Assembly (NCBI RefSeq): GCF_042650605.1
Contig: NZ_JBHSBN010000009.1
Coordinates: forward strand, 1-64,000
DNA: 64,000 nt
Direction of reading: 5' to 3'
From: Micromonospora_J zhanjiangensis
GTDB taxonomy: Bacteria; Actinomycetota; Actinomycetes; Mycobacteriales; Micromonosporaceae
In this document: positions 50,757-59,968 of the stretch, piece by piece
Position numbering within the stretch: position 1 is the first letter of the stretch
Layout of the letters: every line of letters starts with the position of its first letter
The notes under the pieces: model-generated
Told to the model about the DNA's origin: nothing
Seen by the model: only the letters and a program-made list of their open reading frames with translations
Databases searched by the model: none
Translations under genes and position numbers: made by a program

Positions 50757-51839
50757 ATGCCAACGGAATTGGGACTCTGGCGGGTCGACGGTGAGCCACG
50801 ACGGCTGTCACCGAGCGGTGTGCCGCTGGAGTCCCGGTTGGAGGACATGATCGAGCGCGATCCGACCATCCTCGGGGAACCGTTGATGTTGGTGGGGCGA
50901 CAGGTGCAGACCGACTTCGGCAAGTTCATCGACCTGCTCGCGGTCGACGGCGACGGTCGGCTGCACGTGCTCGAACTCAAGCGGGACAAGACGCCACGCG
51001 AGGTCGTCGCCCAGGCGCTCGACTACGGGTCCTGGATCCAGGAGTTGACCCATGAGCGGATCTTGGAGATCTTCGGTGGCTACCGCTCCGGTGTGCGCTT
51101 CGAGCAGGCGTTCGAGGACCGGTTCGGCGTCTCCCCACCGGAGGAGCTGAACGCCTCCCACGTGCTGACCGTGGTGGCGAGCGACAGCGACCCGGCGACC
51201 GAGCGGATCGCCAGCTACCTGGTCAGCTACGGCGTCCCGATCAACGTCGCGCTGTTCCGCTACTTCGAGGACGATGCCCGGTCGTACCTCGCCCGCACCT
51301 GGCTGGTCACGGAGTCCGAGACCGCCGAGACTCCGTCGTCCCGGCGCCAGCGGGCAAAGGAACCGTGGAACGGGCTCGACTGGTATGTGACATTCGGCGA
51401 GGAGTCCGGCATCCGCTCCTGGGACGACGCGATGCGGTACGGCTTCGTGTCCGCCGGCGGCAGCGAGTGGTTCTCCCGTCGGCTGCGGGCGCTGCCCGAG
51501 GGCGGCCGGATCTCGGTGTACATCCCCAGGTCCGGCTACGTCGGTGTCGGTGTCGTGCTCGGGGAGGCGAGGCCGGTTGACGAGACGGTGCTGACCGTGA
51601 ATGGCGAGGCGCGCAAGATGCGCGAACTGCAACTCCATGCCGAATACCGGCATGCGCCCGGTCCGGACAACGAGGAGTGGGTGGTGCCCGTACGGTGGCT
51701 GGTCACGCGGCCGCGGGCGGACGGTTTCCAGGAGAAGGGCCTGTTCGCCAACCAGGCCCCTGCCTGCAAGCTACGGAACAGGTTCACCCATGACCGACTG
51801 GCTGAGCACTTCAACCTCGACGCCCTGAATGAGGCGTAG
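50757..51839 (+). CDS. PD-(D/E)XK nuclease-family (NucS/DUF91-like) protein
   Basis: 360 residues. MIERDPTILGEPLMLVGRQVQTDFGKFIDLLAVDGDGRLHVLELKRDKTPREVVAQALDYGSWI carries the D...ExK core and downstream Gln/Tyr of the NucS/DUF91 nuclease fold. The C-terminal half (about 210-350) is unassigned and beta-rich (RISVYIPRSGYVGVGVVLG). DNA cleavage is likely; repair and defence roles both occur. It lies between NUDIX and macrodomain genes in the same orientation. Confidence 0.8.
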   Translation: MPTELGLWRVDGEPRRLSPSGVPLESRLEDMIERDPTILGEPLMLVGRQVQTDFGKFIDLLAVDGDGRLHVLELKRDKTPREVVAQALDYGSWIQELTHERILEIFGGYRSGVRFEQAFEDRFGVSPPEELNASHVLTVVASDSDPATERIASYLVSYGVPINVALFRYFEDDARSYLARTWLVTESETAETPSSRRQRAKEPWNGLDWYVTFGEESGIRSWDDAMRYGFVSAGGSEWFSRRLRALPEGGRISVYIPRSGYVGVGVVLGEARPVDETVLTVNGEARKMRELQLHAEYRHAPGPDNEEWVVPVRWLVTRPRADGFQEKGLFANQAPACKLRNRFTHDRLAEHFNLDALNEA

Positions 51840-51908
51840 TAGCGAGGACGCCAGACCGTCATCCACGGCGACGGGTGGATGTCGGAGCCAGCTGGTAGAG
51901 ATGTTGGC

Positions 51909-52385
51909 GTGATCGTTTCCAGCTGCGGCAACCTGCTCGAAGCCGACGCCGAAGCTCTGGTCAACGCGGTCAACACTGTGGGCGTCATGGGCAAGGGTCT
52001 CGCCTTGGCCTTCAGGCAGGCTCACCCGCGCAACTACGCCGCCTACCGGGCCGCCTGCGCCGCCGGTGACGTCCGCCTGGGCAAGGTGTTCGTGTACGAC
52101 TCGGGCCGCCCCGGCCGCCACCGGTACGTCATCAACTTCCCCACCAAGGGCCACTGGCGATCCCCTTCCCGGCTGACGCACGTCGAGACCGGGCTGTGTG
52201 ACCTGGCCCTGTCGATTCGCGACCACGGCATCGGGTCGGTGGCCGTACCGGCGCTCGGCTGTGGGGAGGGCGGTCTCGACTGGTCCGACGTCCGCCCGCT
52301 CATCGAGACCACCTTCGCCGACCTGCCCGACGTGCATGTGCTCCTCTATCCACCAGCAGCGCACACCGGGTCCGCTGACCGGTAG
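51909..52385 (+). CDS. Macrodomain protein (ADP-ribose binding/hydrolase, DarG-like)
   Basis: 158 residues from GTG 51909. VIVSSCGNLLEADAEALVNAVNTVGVMGKGLALAFRQAHP is the macrodomain start with the catalytic-loop NAVN and GKGLA; VPALGCGEGGLDW is the second ADP-ribose loop. This matches the macrodomain of DarG-type antitoxins, which remove ADP-ribose from DNA, but no DarT toxin is adjacent. It could instead reverse ADP-ribosylation by an invader. Confidence 0.9.
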   Translation: MIVSSCGNLLEADAEALVNAVNTVGVMGKGLALAFRQAHPRNYAAYRAACAAGDVRLGKVFVYDSGRPGRHRYVINFPTKGHWRSPSRLTHVETGLCDLALSIRDHGIGSVAVPALGCGEGGLDWSDVRPLIETTFADLPDVHVLLYPPAAHTGSADR

Positions 52386-52479
52386 CAGGATCAGCCTGCC
52401 GTGCGGCCGACGGCACGAGCGTGCCGCCGGCGTCGAGCAGCGCCCGCCACGCCCGCGTGTCAGCGGACGGGGTCGACAG

Positions 52480-53385
52480 TTACTCCGTCGGGTGCGGGTC
52501 GCCGGTGAACGACGTGGCGTGGTCGGTGACCCACTGATGGAAGGTTCGGGCCGGCCGGCCGAGCAGGTCGGACACCGTCGAGGTGACGTAGGCCGGGCGT
52601 CCGGTCGCGGCGTTCCACGCGGCCAGCAGCATGTCGACGGCCGGGCGCGCGGCTTCTGGGGCCTGGCGTCGGAACTCGTCGGGGGACATCTCCTCGAACG
52701 TCAGCTGGCGGCCCAGCGCGTCGCCGATGACGCGTACCTGGTCGGCCTGGGTGAGTGACTCGGGGCCGGTCAGGACGTGGTCGCCGCCGGCGTGGCCGCC
52801 GTCGCGCAGGATGTGCGCGATGACCTCGGCCACGTCCCGGTCGTCGACCGGGGCGGTCTCGGCCGCGCCGTACGGCCAGCGGACCACGCCGTCGGCACGG
52901 ATCGCGGCGGTCCACCAGGACAGGGCGTTCGAGGCGAACATCCCCGGCCGGACGATCGTCGAGTCGACTCCGGTGGCGGCGATGAGCCGCTCGACCTCGG
53001 CGTGCAGCGCGGCCATCGGGTTCGGCTGCTGGAAGAACGGGTGCGGGGTCCGGTGCGGGGCGGACAGGTAGACGATCCGCTGGGCGTGGGCGGCGAGCCG
53101 GTCGACGACGGCCGGCGCGGTCTGCGGCGGGGCGGTCCAGACCAGGAAGACCGTGTCGATGCCGGGCAGCGCGGCGTCGAGCGATTCGGGCACCGTGAGA
53201 TCGCCGGTGACGGTCTCGACGGTGGCGGGCAGGGTCGCCGCCGACTCGGGGCGGCGGACGAGGGCACGGATTGGCGTACCGGTTTCGGTGAGCTGGTCGA
53301 CCACGGCGCGGCCGATGCGTCCGGTCGCCCCGGTGACGAGCACCGCGGACCCTTGCGTGGATGTCGTGTCTTCCATGGTCGCCAT
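52480..53385 (-). CDS. NmrA-like NAD(P)-binding protein
   Basis: 301 residues: VLVTGATGRIGRAVVDQL, TVTGDLTVPESLDAALPGIDTVFLVW, RIVYLSAPH and STIVRPGMFASN. Atypical SDR of the same group as the protein at 31929-32792, but clearly diverged. ATG 53385 or 53376 can start it. It is divergent from a TetR regulator with a 13-bp-arm palindrome between, so probably regulated by it. Confidence 0.9.
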   Translation of the reverse strand: MATMEDTTSTQGSAVLVTGATGRIGRAVVDQLTETGTPIRALVRRPESAATLPATVETVTGDLTVPESLDAALPGIDTVFLVWTAPPQTAPAVVDRLAAHAQRIVYLSAPHRTPHPFFQQPNPMAALHAEVERLIAATGVDSTIVRPGMFASNALSWWTAAIRADGVVRWPYGAAETAPVDDRDVAEVIAHILRDGGHAGGDHVLTGPESLTQADQVRVIGDALGRQLTFEEMSPDEFRRQAPEAARPAVDMLLAAWNAATGRPAYVTSTVSDLLGRPARTFHQWVTDHATSFTGDPHPTE

Positions 53386-53389
53386 CTTT

Positions 53390-53423
53390 TCGTTACCGGG
53401 TTAAAGAAGCAACTCGGTAACGA
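53390..53423. promoter_or_regulatory. TetR operator
   Basis: Inverted repeat TCGTTACCGGGTT (53390-53402) with AACTCGGTAACGA (53411-53423), one mismatch and an 8-nt spacer; a third half-site GTTACCG follows at 53426-53432. It lies in the 54-bp gap between divergent genes. Confidence 0.8.
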
Positions 53424-53439
53424 GTGTTACCGTGGTGCG

Positions 53440-54036
53440 GTGAGCGAGCCGGTCGGCCTGCGGGCCCGCAAGAAGGTACGGACCCGGGACGCGATCGCCG
53501 ACGCGGCGATCTCACTCTTCCTGGCGCACGGGTTCGACCAGGTGTCGGTGGCCGACATCGCCGCGACGGCCGAGGTGTCGAAGCCGACGCTGTTCCGCTA
53601 CTTCACCACCAAGGAAGACCTGATCCTGCACCGCTTCGCCGACCACAACGGCGAGGCCGCCCGGGTGGTCCGCGACCGGCCCCACGGCACCGCGCCGATC
53701 ACGGCGCTGCACCGGCACTTCCGGGCCGGCCTCGACCGCTTCGAACCGGTCACCGGCCTCAACGACCACCCCGAGGTGGTGGCGTTCCACCGGATGGTGT
53801 TCACCACCCCGAGCCTGGCGGGCCGGATCCTGCGGTACATGCTCGACGACGAGGACGCCCTGGCCGCCGTCCTCGACCCGGGTGTCCCAGGGCGGCTGGT
53901 GGCCGCCCAGGTGATCGCGGTGCAACGCGTCCTGGCCCGGACCAACTGGCAGAAGATCGCCGACGGGCGGTCGGCGCAGGATGTGCGGCCCGAGGCGGTC
54001 GCCGACGCGGACGACGCCTTCGCCCGCCTGCGCTGA
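53440..54036 (+). CDS. TetR-family regulator
   Basis: 198 residues from GTG 53440: HTH RDAIADAAISLFLAHGFDQVSVADIAATAEVSKPTLFRYFTTKEDLILHRF and a C-terminal domain of the MftR/TetR_C_17 type. Likely represses the divergent NmrA-like gene and itself through the adjacent palindrome. Confidence 0.92.
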   Translation: MSEPVGLRARKKVRTRDAIADAAISLFLAHGFDQVSVADIAATAEVSKPTLFRYFTTKEDLILHRFADHNGEAARVVRDRPHGTAPITALHRHFRAGLDRFEPVTGLNDHPEVVAFHRMVFTTPSLAGRILRYMLDDEDALAAVLDPGVPGRLVAAQVIAVQRVLARTNWQKIADGRSAQDVRPEAVADADDAFARLR

Positions 54037-54201
54037 TGCAGGTGCACCTTCGGCAGGATCAAGACACTGAATCGCCGAGCCGGATCTCCCCGCGGACGAA
54101 GATCGTGCGACCCCGGGTCCGGTCGCTGGTCGAGTTCGGGATAGTCCTGAGCATCCTGGTGGCCCTGGCCACCTTCAGCGAACCTGCCGCCGCCAGACAG
54201 C

Positions 54202-55020
54202 TCAATTCACGGCGACGATCTGCCGTACCAGCGCCTGCATGCGGGTCCGGTCGGCAGGCATCGGGGACATTTGCGGAAGACCGGTTGCGCTGGGCGTACC
54301 GAAGAAGCGGTGCAATACGTCACCCGCCGCGCGTCCGGTCACGCTGTCCGGCCACGCCGCCGCGCGCAGTCCAGCGGCGTGAGCGGCGTTCAGCAGCCGC
54401 CACAGGTCCACGGCGTCCTTGGCTGCGTAGCGACCCCGGTAGGCCATCGCCTTGAGGCACAGCGCCGAAGTCAGGTCGGGCAACGCGACCCGCATGGTGA
54501 GCTGCGGCCCGCCGGTGAGTCGTACCCGCAGATCCAGCAGCACCGCCGGGCGGTGCAGGGCGAGCGCCAGACCCGGCACCTCGTCGACAACCAGCTCGCC
54601 GTGCCGCTGATTCGGCACCATTCTGCCGCGAAACGAGGGAGCCAGAATGTCGACGACCAGGTCCAGTCGCCCGTACGCGTCGTCATGTCCCCGTACGAAT
54701 CGGTTGGCCGCCTCCCGGCTGCGGTAGCCGTGCCGGGTCAGGGCGGCGGTCAGCCGAGGATCGGCGATGACCTGGGGCAGCGCGGCGAAGTCCGCGTCTG
54801 CCGTTTCCCGCATGGGCACCTGGGCCTCGACGCCATCAGCGGCCACCAGCAACGTGACCATGTGACCCCCGACGATTCGGTAGTCGACCGCGAGTTCGGT
54901 CGCGATGGCCGACAGGTCCGCAAGGGTCAGGAAACCGGCGTCGGCGGCGCGGCTCGTCGACACGAGCGATACCGAACGTGGCGGCGGGACCGCCGGTTGG
55001 GTCATCTTCGGTCCGGTCAT
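54202..55020 (-). CDS. Nucleotidyltransferase-like toxin (AbiEii-type)
   Basis: 272 residues. RIVGGHMVTLLVA with RETADADFAALP is the GG...(T)DxD nucleotidyltransferase motif, LVVDIL supplies the third acid, and LTSALCLKAMAYRGRYAAKDAVDLWRLLN matches the conserved K...KDxxDL C-terminal helix of AbiEii/MenA-type toxins. ATG 55020 overlaps the stop of the wHTH gene in ATGA. With its partner this fits a type IV abortive-infection toxin-antitoxin pair in which the toxin adds nucleotides to tRNA. Confidence 0.75.
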   Translation of the reverse strand: MTGPKMTQPAVPPPRSVSLVSTSRAADAGFLTLADLSAIATELAVDYRIVGGHMVTLLVAADGVEAQVPMRETADADFAALPQVIADPRLTAALTRHGYRSREAANRFVRGHDDAYGRLDLVVDILAPSFRGRMVPNQRHGELVVDEVPGLALALHRPAVLLDLRVRLTGGPQLTMRVALPDLTSALCLKAMAYRGRYAAKDAVDLWRLLNAAHAAGLRAAAWPDSVTGRAAGDVLHRFFGTPSATGLPQMSPMPADRTRMQALVRQIVAVN

Positions 55021-56057
55021 GCCGCATGTCCTCCACCGGTGTGCCAGGTCCGGCGGCGCAGCACCTGCCACAACCGGTCGGCAGCCTCCTCCGTGTCGGC
55101 ACCCGTCGAGCGCCGCACGTCCCAGAGAATCTGCAGCGGGTCGGCCAGGGGCAGCGAATCCCCGATCCGCTCGCCCGGCCAGACACCGGGATCTCTGGCT
55201 ACCACCAGCTCCAACGTGGCTTCGTCCGCGCCCGCTGGGGTGAGCCCGGCGGGCGCCAGGTCCGATCCGGTACGGGCGTAGACGATCGCGCGGCTGGGCG
55301 TGTGCCAGGGGGCAATGAAGTCTGCGGCGACATCGCCGGAGACTGCGACGCTGGGGTGCCGGGTGGTTGCCGTTTCGCTCCTGGCAGCGATCGTGTCGAA
55401 CAGGGCGACGACCGCTCGCGCCTGGGCCACCGGCGGCTCCAGACCGAACCAGAAGGTACTGATTCCGCCGGGACCGGGATAGGCGTCGAGCCACCAGCGG
55501 GCGAGCCGATCCACGTCTGCGGCTGTCCAGCCCGTCGAGGTCCGTCGCACGAGACCTTGTTCGCTCAGGGTTCGCAGCGACTGGGAGACCCGCGGCTGCG
55601 AGACGCCGGTCAGCTCGGCCAACTCGGTCTGCGTGGCGTACGGCCGCTCGATCAGTCGCCGGACCAGCGTCAAGGTGCCCCATGGCAGGCGACCCGGCCT
55701 GACCCGGCGAGGCCGTTCTCGGGTCGGCGCGGTGGCCGTGTCAAGGCGGACCCGCTGTCCGCCGATCCGGAGAGTTCCGACGACATGGTGACCGTCGTCC
55801 ACGAGCCACGACCAGCCTGCGGCCTCCGCGGCGGCCCGAGCCGCGGGTGTCGCCGCCGGCACGATGATCAGCCCCGGCTCCCCGTGCCGGTCGGCCAGTG
55901 CCGCGATGTCGCTCGGATTCAACGGCGCCGTAGAGGCTACGACCGTGCTGGTCCCTCCGACACCGGAAGAGGTCAGCTCGACCCGGTCCGCGCCGAGTGG
56001 CACGAGAGTGACCCCGGCGTCGAGCAACGCTCGCCACACCCGTGTCGATATAAGCAT
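55017..56057 (-). CDS. Winged-helix antitoxin (AbiEi-like) / MarR-like regulator
   Basis: 346 residues from ATG 56057, with GAGGAGG 7 nt upstream. An N-terminal domain (about 1-115; LIIVPAATPAARAAAEAAGWSWLVDDGHHVVG) resembles a restriction-endonuclease-like strand order. A winged helix follows (TLVRRLIERPYATQTELAELTGVSQPRVSQSLRTLSEQGLV), and the C-terminal half includes SVAVSGDVAADFIAPWHTPSRAIVYA. The order, size and coupling to the nucleotidyltransferase suggest an AbiEi-like antitoxin/autorepressor. The AT-rich sequence just upstream (56055-56092) is the likely promoter. Confidence 0.72.
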   Translation of the reverse strand: MLISTRVWRALLDAGVTLVPLGADRVELTSSGVGGTSTVVASTAPLNPSDIAALADRHGEPGLIIVPAATPAARAAAEAAGWSWLVDDGHHVVGTLRIGGQRVRLDTATAPTRERPRRVRPGRLPWGTLTLVRRLIERPYATQTELAELTGVSQPRVSQSLRTLSEQGLVRRTSTGWTAADVDRLARWWLDAYPGPGGISTFWFGLEPPVAQARAVVALFDTIAARSETATTRHPSVAVSGDVAADFIAPWHTPSRAIVYARTGSDLAPAGLTPAGADEATLELVVARDPGVWPGERIGDSLPLADPLQILWDVRRSTGADTEEAADRLWQVLRRRTWHTGGGHAA

Positions 56058-56221
56058 TACGCAGCCTCCTCGGATAATACTTATAGCACGGGTTGGACCC
56101 GGGACTCGGACGTTCAGCCCCTGGCTGAGCTGCGTCAACTCCTGGGACCGAGCTGCGCCCGTTCGTTGGCCGGGGCGGGTGCCTCCACCGTCGAACCGGA
56201 GACAGGCCCTACCATCGCCGC

Positions 56222-56953
56222 ATGGCGACGAGGCTGGTGCAGATCAACATGAAGGCTCGGGACGAGGCCGCGCTGGGCGCATTCTGGGCGGAGGTGCTCG
56301 GCGGCTGGGACATCTCCAGCGAGGGACCCGGCGTGATCAACCTCGAACCCAAGGGCCTCACCTACCCCGACCCGGCCGCCATCTTCATCGACCTGGTCGT
56401 GTCCGAGGAACCCAAGACGGTGAAGAACCGGGTGCATGTCGACCTCGCCACCACCTCGAAGGCCCACCAGGCGGAGCTAGTCGCGCGGCTGACCGAGCTC
56501 GGCGCCACCCCCGTCGACGTGGGCCAGGGCGACGTCTCGTGGCAGGTGATGGCCGACCCGGAGGGCAACGAGTTCTGCGTGCTGGACTGGCACGACCCGG
56601 ACCAGGACACCGGGCAGATCGCCTCGGTGGTCGTCGACTGCGCGGACCCGCTGGCCATGGCCCGCTTCTACGGCGAGGCCACGGACTGGACCGTGCTGAA
56701 GGTGACCGACCAGAACGCGGTGCTGCGCTCGGCCAAGGGCGTCGGCCCGTACCTGCAGTTCCTCCGTACGCCCGACGTGAAGACCGGGTGGAACCGGGTG
56801 CACCTGGACCTGCGCCCGTACCCGGGTGACGACCTGGCGGCCGAGACGGCCCGGCTGGTAGCGCTCGGCGCCACCGTCATCGACCTGGATGTCCCGTGGA
56901 CGGTGCTGGCCGATCCGGAGGGCAACGAGTTCTGCCTCCTCAGCCCAAGATGA
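56222..56953 (+). CDS. VOC-family (glyoxalase-like) two-domain protein
   Basis: 243 residues, two vicinal-oxygen-chelate repeats: LVQINMKARDEAALGAFWAEVLGG with VMADPEGNEFCVL, and SVVVDCADPLAMARFYGEATDW with VLADPEGNEFCLL. Typical of actinobacterial VOC_like proteins of unknown substrate, including bleomycin-resistance-type binders. The monomer would form a complete pseudo-dimer. Confidence 0.9.
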   Translation: MATRLVQINMKARDEAALGAFWAEVLGGWDISSEGPGVINLEPKGLTYPDPAAIFIDLVVSEEPKTVKNRVHVDLATTSKAHQAELVARLTELGATPVDVGQGDVSWQVMADPEGNEFCVLDWHDPDQDTGQIASVVVDCADPLAMARFYGEATDWTVLKVTDQNAVLRSAKGVGPYLQFLRTPDVKTGWNRVHLDLRPYPGDDLAAETARLVALGATVIDLDVPWTVLADPEGNEFCLLSPR

Positions 56954-57106
56954 TCTGAGCCCGCGCGCCGCCGTATCCGATTGTCGAATGCCGGCGCACG
57001 GGCGGACCACTCCGTCAGGGCAGGCCCGGTAACGGCGAGGCGACCGCGCGTGCGCCGATCGAGGTGAAACAATCGCTTGATCGCGGAGTCGATCATCGGA
57101 GGGGCC

Positions 57107-57910
57107 GTGAAGTTTGACCTCCTGCTGACGGATCATCCCTCGTGGCGGCCTTCGGGTGGTGGCTTCCGCCGCGTGCTGTCGGTCGATAGCGGGACCGCCT
57201 GGCTGGTCGAGGTGCGCGAGGGCCGGCCCACGTGGACGTTGTTGGACGGCGTCGCTCCCCCGCCCAGCCCCGATGTTTTCGCAACATCTCGGTCGTCAGG
57301 CAGGCGGGCGTCTCCGATCGCCGCGCCCCTTGCCCAACTCGGCCGCGTCGGCCGGCTGCGCAACCCGAGCCTGTGGGACGCACTGGCGACGGCAATTGTC
57401 CGTCAGGTGATCCGAGCCGCTCAGGCTCGGCTCCTGTACCGCAATTTCTGCGATGCCTACGGTCCACGGATCGCGCTATCCGATCACACCGACATTCGCT
57501 CTTTTCCATCTCCCGCAGATGTGATAGCTCTGAGCGATGGCGACTTCACTCAGTGTGGCATGGCCTTCAAGAGAAGACCGTTGCGTCACGCTGCCGAAGC
57601 CTTCCTCGACCGAGGCGAAACCTGGTCGCAACTCTCACCTTCCGTACTGGTCAAGGAACTTCAGACCATCCCCGGCGTTGGTCCGTGGAGCGCGGGGGCC
57701 GCAGTCGCCGACTGGAGCAACGACTGGTCGCTCTATCCCTACGGCGACCTGGCAGTCCGCACCTGGGCCCGGCACGCCGCGCCGGATCATCCCTGGCCCG
57801 CGGACGAGGCCGCGTTCGCCCGGATGTGGCGGCAGGTGACCGGTGACCACCTCGCCAGCCTCACCCTACTCACCCTCGCCTGGGCGGGCAGGCACGGCGG
57901 ATCGGTCTGA
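57107..57910 (+). CDS. HhH-GPD DNA glycosylase-family protein (AlkA-like)
   Basis: 267 residues from GTG 57107 (GGAGGGGCC upstream). LRNPSLWDALATAIVRQVIRAAQARLLYRNFC, RRPLRHAAEAFL and the helix-hairpin-helix LQTIPGVGPWSAGAAV followed by LYPYGDLAVRTWARH (GPD with catalytic Asp) place it with AlkA/3-methyladenine glycosylases. The N-terminal 90 residues are unassigned. It should excise altered bases. Its 3' end overlaps the radical SAM gene by 68 bp, so the two are probably one transcription unit. Confidence 0.85.
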   Translation: MKFDLLLTDHPSWRPSGGGFRRVLSVDSGTAWLVEVREGRPTWTLLDGVAPPPSPDVFATSRSSGRRASPIAAPLAQLGRVGRLRNPSLWDALATAIVRQVIRAAQARLLYRNFCDAYGPRIALSDHTDIRSFPSPADVIALSDGDFTQCGMAFKRRPLRHAAEAFLDRGETWSQLSPSVLVKELQTIPGVGPWSAGAAVADWSNDWSLYPYGDLAVRTWARHAAPDHPWPADEAAFARMWRQVTGDHLASLTLLTLAWAGRHGGSV

Positions 57911-59354
57911 CCCGATACTCGGCGCGGGCGCCCACGCGCCGCTCGACCTGCTGCTGGTCAACGCTCCGCTGCGGGACTACGGTCTGCGGCCCCGGGTCAA
58001 CGATTTCACCTTGCCCGTGTTGGGAATGGGCTACATCGCGACCTACGCCGCCGCTTGCGGATTCAACGTCGGAGTCCTGGATGGGGAGTCTCTCGGGCTG
58101 GGCCTCGACCGGATGCGGCACGTCATCAACGAGCGCGCTCCTCGTTGGGTGGGGTTCAACCTGCTCGCTCCCACCTATGAATTGACCGCTCGCCTGGCGG
58201 CCGGTCTCGATCCGGCGATCGCGGTCATGGTGGGTGGCCACCAGGCCAAGGCCATGCCGCTGGCGGTGCTCGAAGATCCCCGGTTCCACCGACTGGAGGC
58301 ACTTGTCGTGGGCGAGGCCGAAAGCCGGGTTGCCGAACTGTTGCGCGATCGGCGTACCCGCGCCGAGCTGCCGGGCGTCATGTGGCTCGACCCGATCATG
58401 AGGACACCGGTCACCGGCGGCATGCCGGGCCGATCCTTCCACCTCGCGCCGGACATCAACGCGTTGCCGTTCGTGGACCGTCGTTACTTCGCCGCCGACC
58501 CGTACGACGGCGGTGATGGACGCCTGGAGGCCGCAATGGTGGGCGCCCGTGGCTGTCCGTATGACTGCTCGTTCTGCGGCGCGGCCGTCAGCGCCAACCC
58601 GGACGTCACCATCCGCACCCGAGGGCCGGAGAACATCATTGCCGAGATGGACGCGTTGCACGCCGACTACGGCGTCACCGCATTCCGCCTCGTGGACGAC
58701 CTGTTTCTCGGGTACGAGCGGTTCATCCGCGCCTGCATGGCCGCTTTCGGCGCGGCGCGGGTCGGCGACCGGTACGTCTGGGACGCGACCGGACGGATCA
58801 ACGTGCTGGCCCGCACCGACGACTCCTTGCTGGCGACCCTCGCCGAGAACGGCTGCCGGGAGGTGGCGCTGGGAGTGGAGTCCGGCAGCACGCGCATGTT
58901 GCGCCACATCGGCAAGCGGATCACCCCGGAGTTGACCCGGCAGGTGGTGCGGCGACTGACCCGCGCGGGCATCAACGTCAAGGGCTACTTCATCCTCGGT
59001 CTGCCGACCGAGACCCGCGAGGAACTGGACGCCACCGTCCGGCACGTCCACGAGTTGTGGGACATCTCCGCAGCCGGCCCGGGCTCGTTCCGGGCGAGCG
59101 TCTTCGAGTTCCGCCCCTATCCGGGGACACCGGAATGGCACCGACTACTCGCCACCGGCAGGTACGAGCCGAGCCAGCTACTCGACTACACCGCCGTCGA
59201 CCTGACCGGTGACGGGTTGGAGGAAGCCATGCGGGAGAGGGACGAGTTCAACTTCTCGGTCAACATACAGTTCGGTGAAGTCGAACTGTCCTACCTGCGT
59301 CGTCAACTGGTGAAGCTGGCCCGTGAGCAGCACGATCGGCGAAGTCGGGCATGA
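57843..59354 (+). CDS. B12-binding radical SAM protein
   Basis: 503 residues from GTG 57843. The N-terminal half resembles a cobalamin-binding Rossmann domain (DLLLVNAPLRDYG, LPVLGMGYIATYAAACGFNVGVLDGE, PAIAVMVGGHQAKAMPLAVL). The radical SAM core has GARGCPYDCSFCGA (CxxxCxxC for the 4Fe-4S cluster), EVALGVESGSTRMLRHIGK and VKGYFILGLPTETREELD. Class B enzymes methylate or rearrange unactivated carbons. The start codon is uncertain because no other start exists before the B12 domain. The product overlaps a kinase gene by 4 bp (ATGA). Confidence 0.85.
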   Translation: MTTSPASPYSPSPGRAGTADRSDPILGAGAHAPLDLLLVNAPLRDYGLRPRVNDFTLPVLGMGYIATYAAACGFNVGVLDGESLGLGLDRMRHVINERAPRWVGFNLLAPTYELTARLAAGLDPAIAVMVGGHQAKAMPLAVLEDPRFHRLEALVVGEAESRVAELLRDRRTRAELPGVMWLDPIMRTPVTGGMPGRSFHLAPDINALPFVDRRYFAADPYDGGDGRLEAAMVGARGCPYDCSFCGAAVSANPDVTIRTRGPENIIAEMDALHADYGVTAFRLVDDLFLGYERFIRACMAAFGAARVGDRYVWDATGRINVLARTDDSLLATLAENGCREVALGVESGSTRMLRHIGKRITPELTRQVVRRLTRAGINVKGYFILGLPTETREELDATVRHVHELWDISAAGPGSFRASVFEFRPYPGTPEWHRLLATGRYEPSQLLDYTAVDLTGDGLEEAMRERDEFNFSVNIQFGEVELSYLRRQLVKLAREQHDRRSRA

Positions 59355-59962
59355 CCGGTCCGGGACGCTTCATTGTGATCGACGGCCCCAGTGGCGTGGG
59401 AAAGACCACCACGACGGCGCTGCTCTGCGACCGCCTCGCCGAAGGCGGTTGGGAGGTCGTCGCGACCAAGGAACCCACCCAATCGACGTTGGGCAGCACC
59501 GCTCGGTACGGCACCGACGAGTATCGCGGGCTCACCCTGGCGTGCCTGGTGGCCGCGGATCGCTACCACCATCTGGAGCGCGAGATCCGACCCGCCCTGG
59601 CCGTCGGAAAGGTTGTGGTCTGCGACCGTTACCTGGCCACCTCACTGGTGCTGCAACGTCTGGACGGCGTGGAGCCGGATTTTCTGTGGGCCATCAATCG
59701 GCACATCGACCGACCCGACCTGACCGTCATCCTCACCGGCGATCCGGCCAGCTCCCGGGCCAGGGCAGCCGCCCGCGGCATCCACAGCCGCTTCCACCGA
59801 GGCGGCGAGGACGCGGGACGAACCGAAAACGATCTCTATCTCAGGGTGGCGACGGAGTTGTCCGAGGCCGGCTTCCCCGTGCTGGTGCACGACGTACGCG
59901 ATCACCGGCCGGAGCAGGTGGCGGCCGCCATCTTCGACCAGGTACGGGCCAGGCTGCCGTAG
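59351..59962 (+). CDS. Thymidylate kinase-like protein
   Basis: 203 residues: P-loop IDGPSGVGKTTTTALL, ATKEPTQSTLGSTAR (dTMP-site loop, cf. EPGGTPxGExxR), VVCDRYLATSLVLQ (DR[YF]) and an Arg-containing LID-like RAAARGIHSRFHR. It should phosphorylate a (deoxy)nucleoside monophosphate. As an extra kinase coupled to a radical SAM enzyme, it may act on a modified nucleotide or a different small substrate. Confidence 0.85.
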   Translation: MTGPGRFIVIDGPSGVGKTTTTALLCDRLAEGGWEVVATKEPTQSTLGSTARYGTDEYRGLTLACLVAADRYHHLEREIRPALAVGKVVVCDRYLATSLVLQRLDGVEPDFLWAINRHIDRPDLTVILTGDPASSRARAAARGIHSRFHRGGEDAGRTENDLYLRVATELSEAGFPVLVHDVRDHRPEQVAAAIFDQVRARLP

Positions 59963-59968
59963 GGGCGG

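Noticed and set aside
54036..54201. Possible small membrane peptide with VEFGIVLSILVALATFSEP
   Set aside because: A hydrophobic run is visible, but there is no clear ribosome site or independent stop context, and the frame runs on antisense into the nucleotidyltransferase gene.
59351..59962. Kinase considered as the housekeeping dTMP kinase
   Set aside because: It is coupled to a radical SAM gene, lacks the usual genomic context and has a variant P-loop and LID, so a specialised role is more likely.
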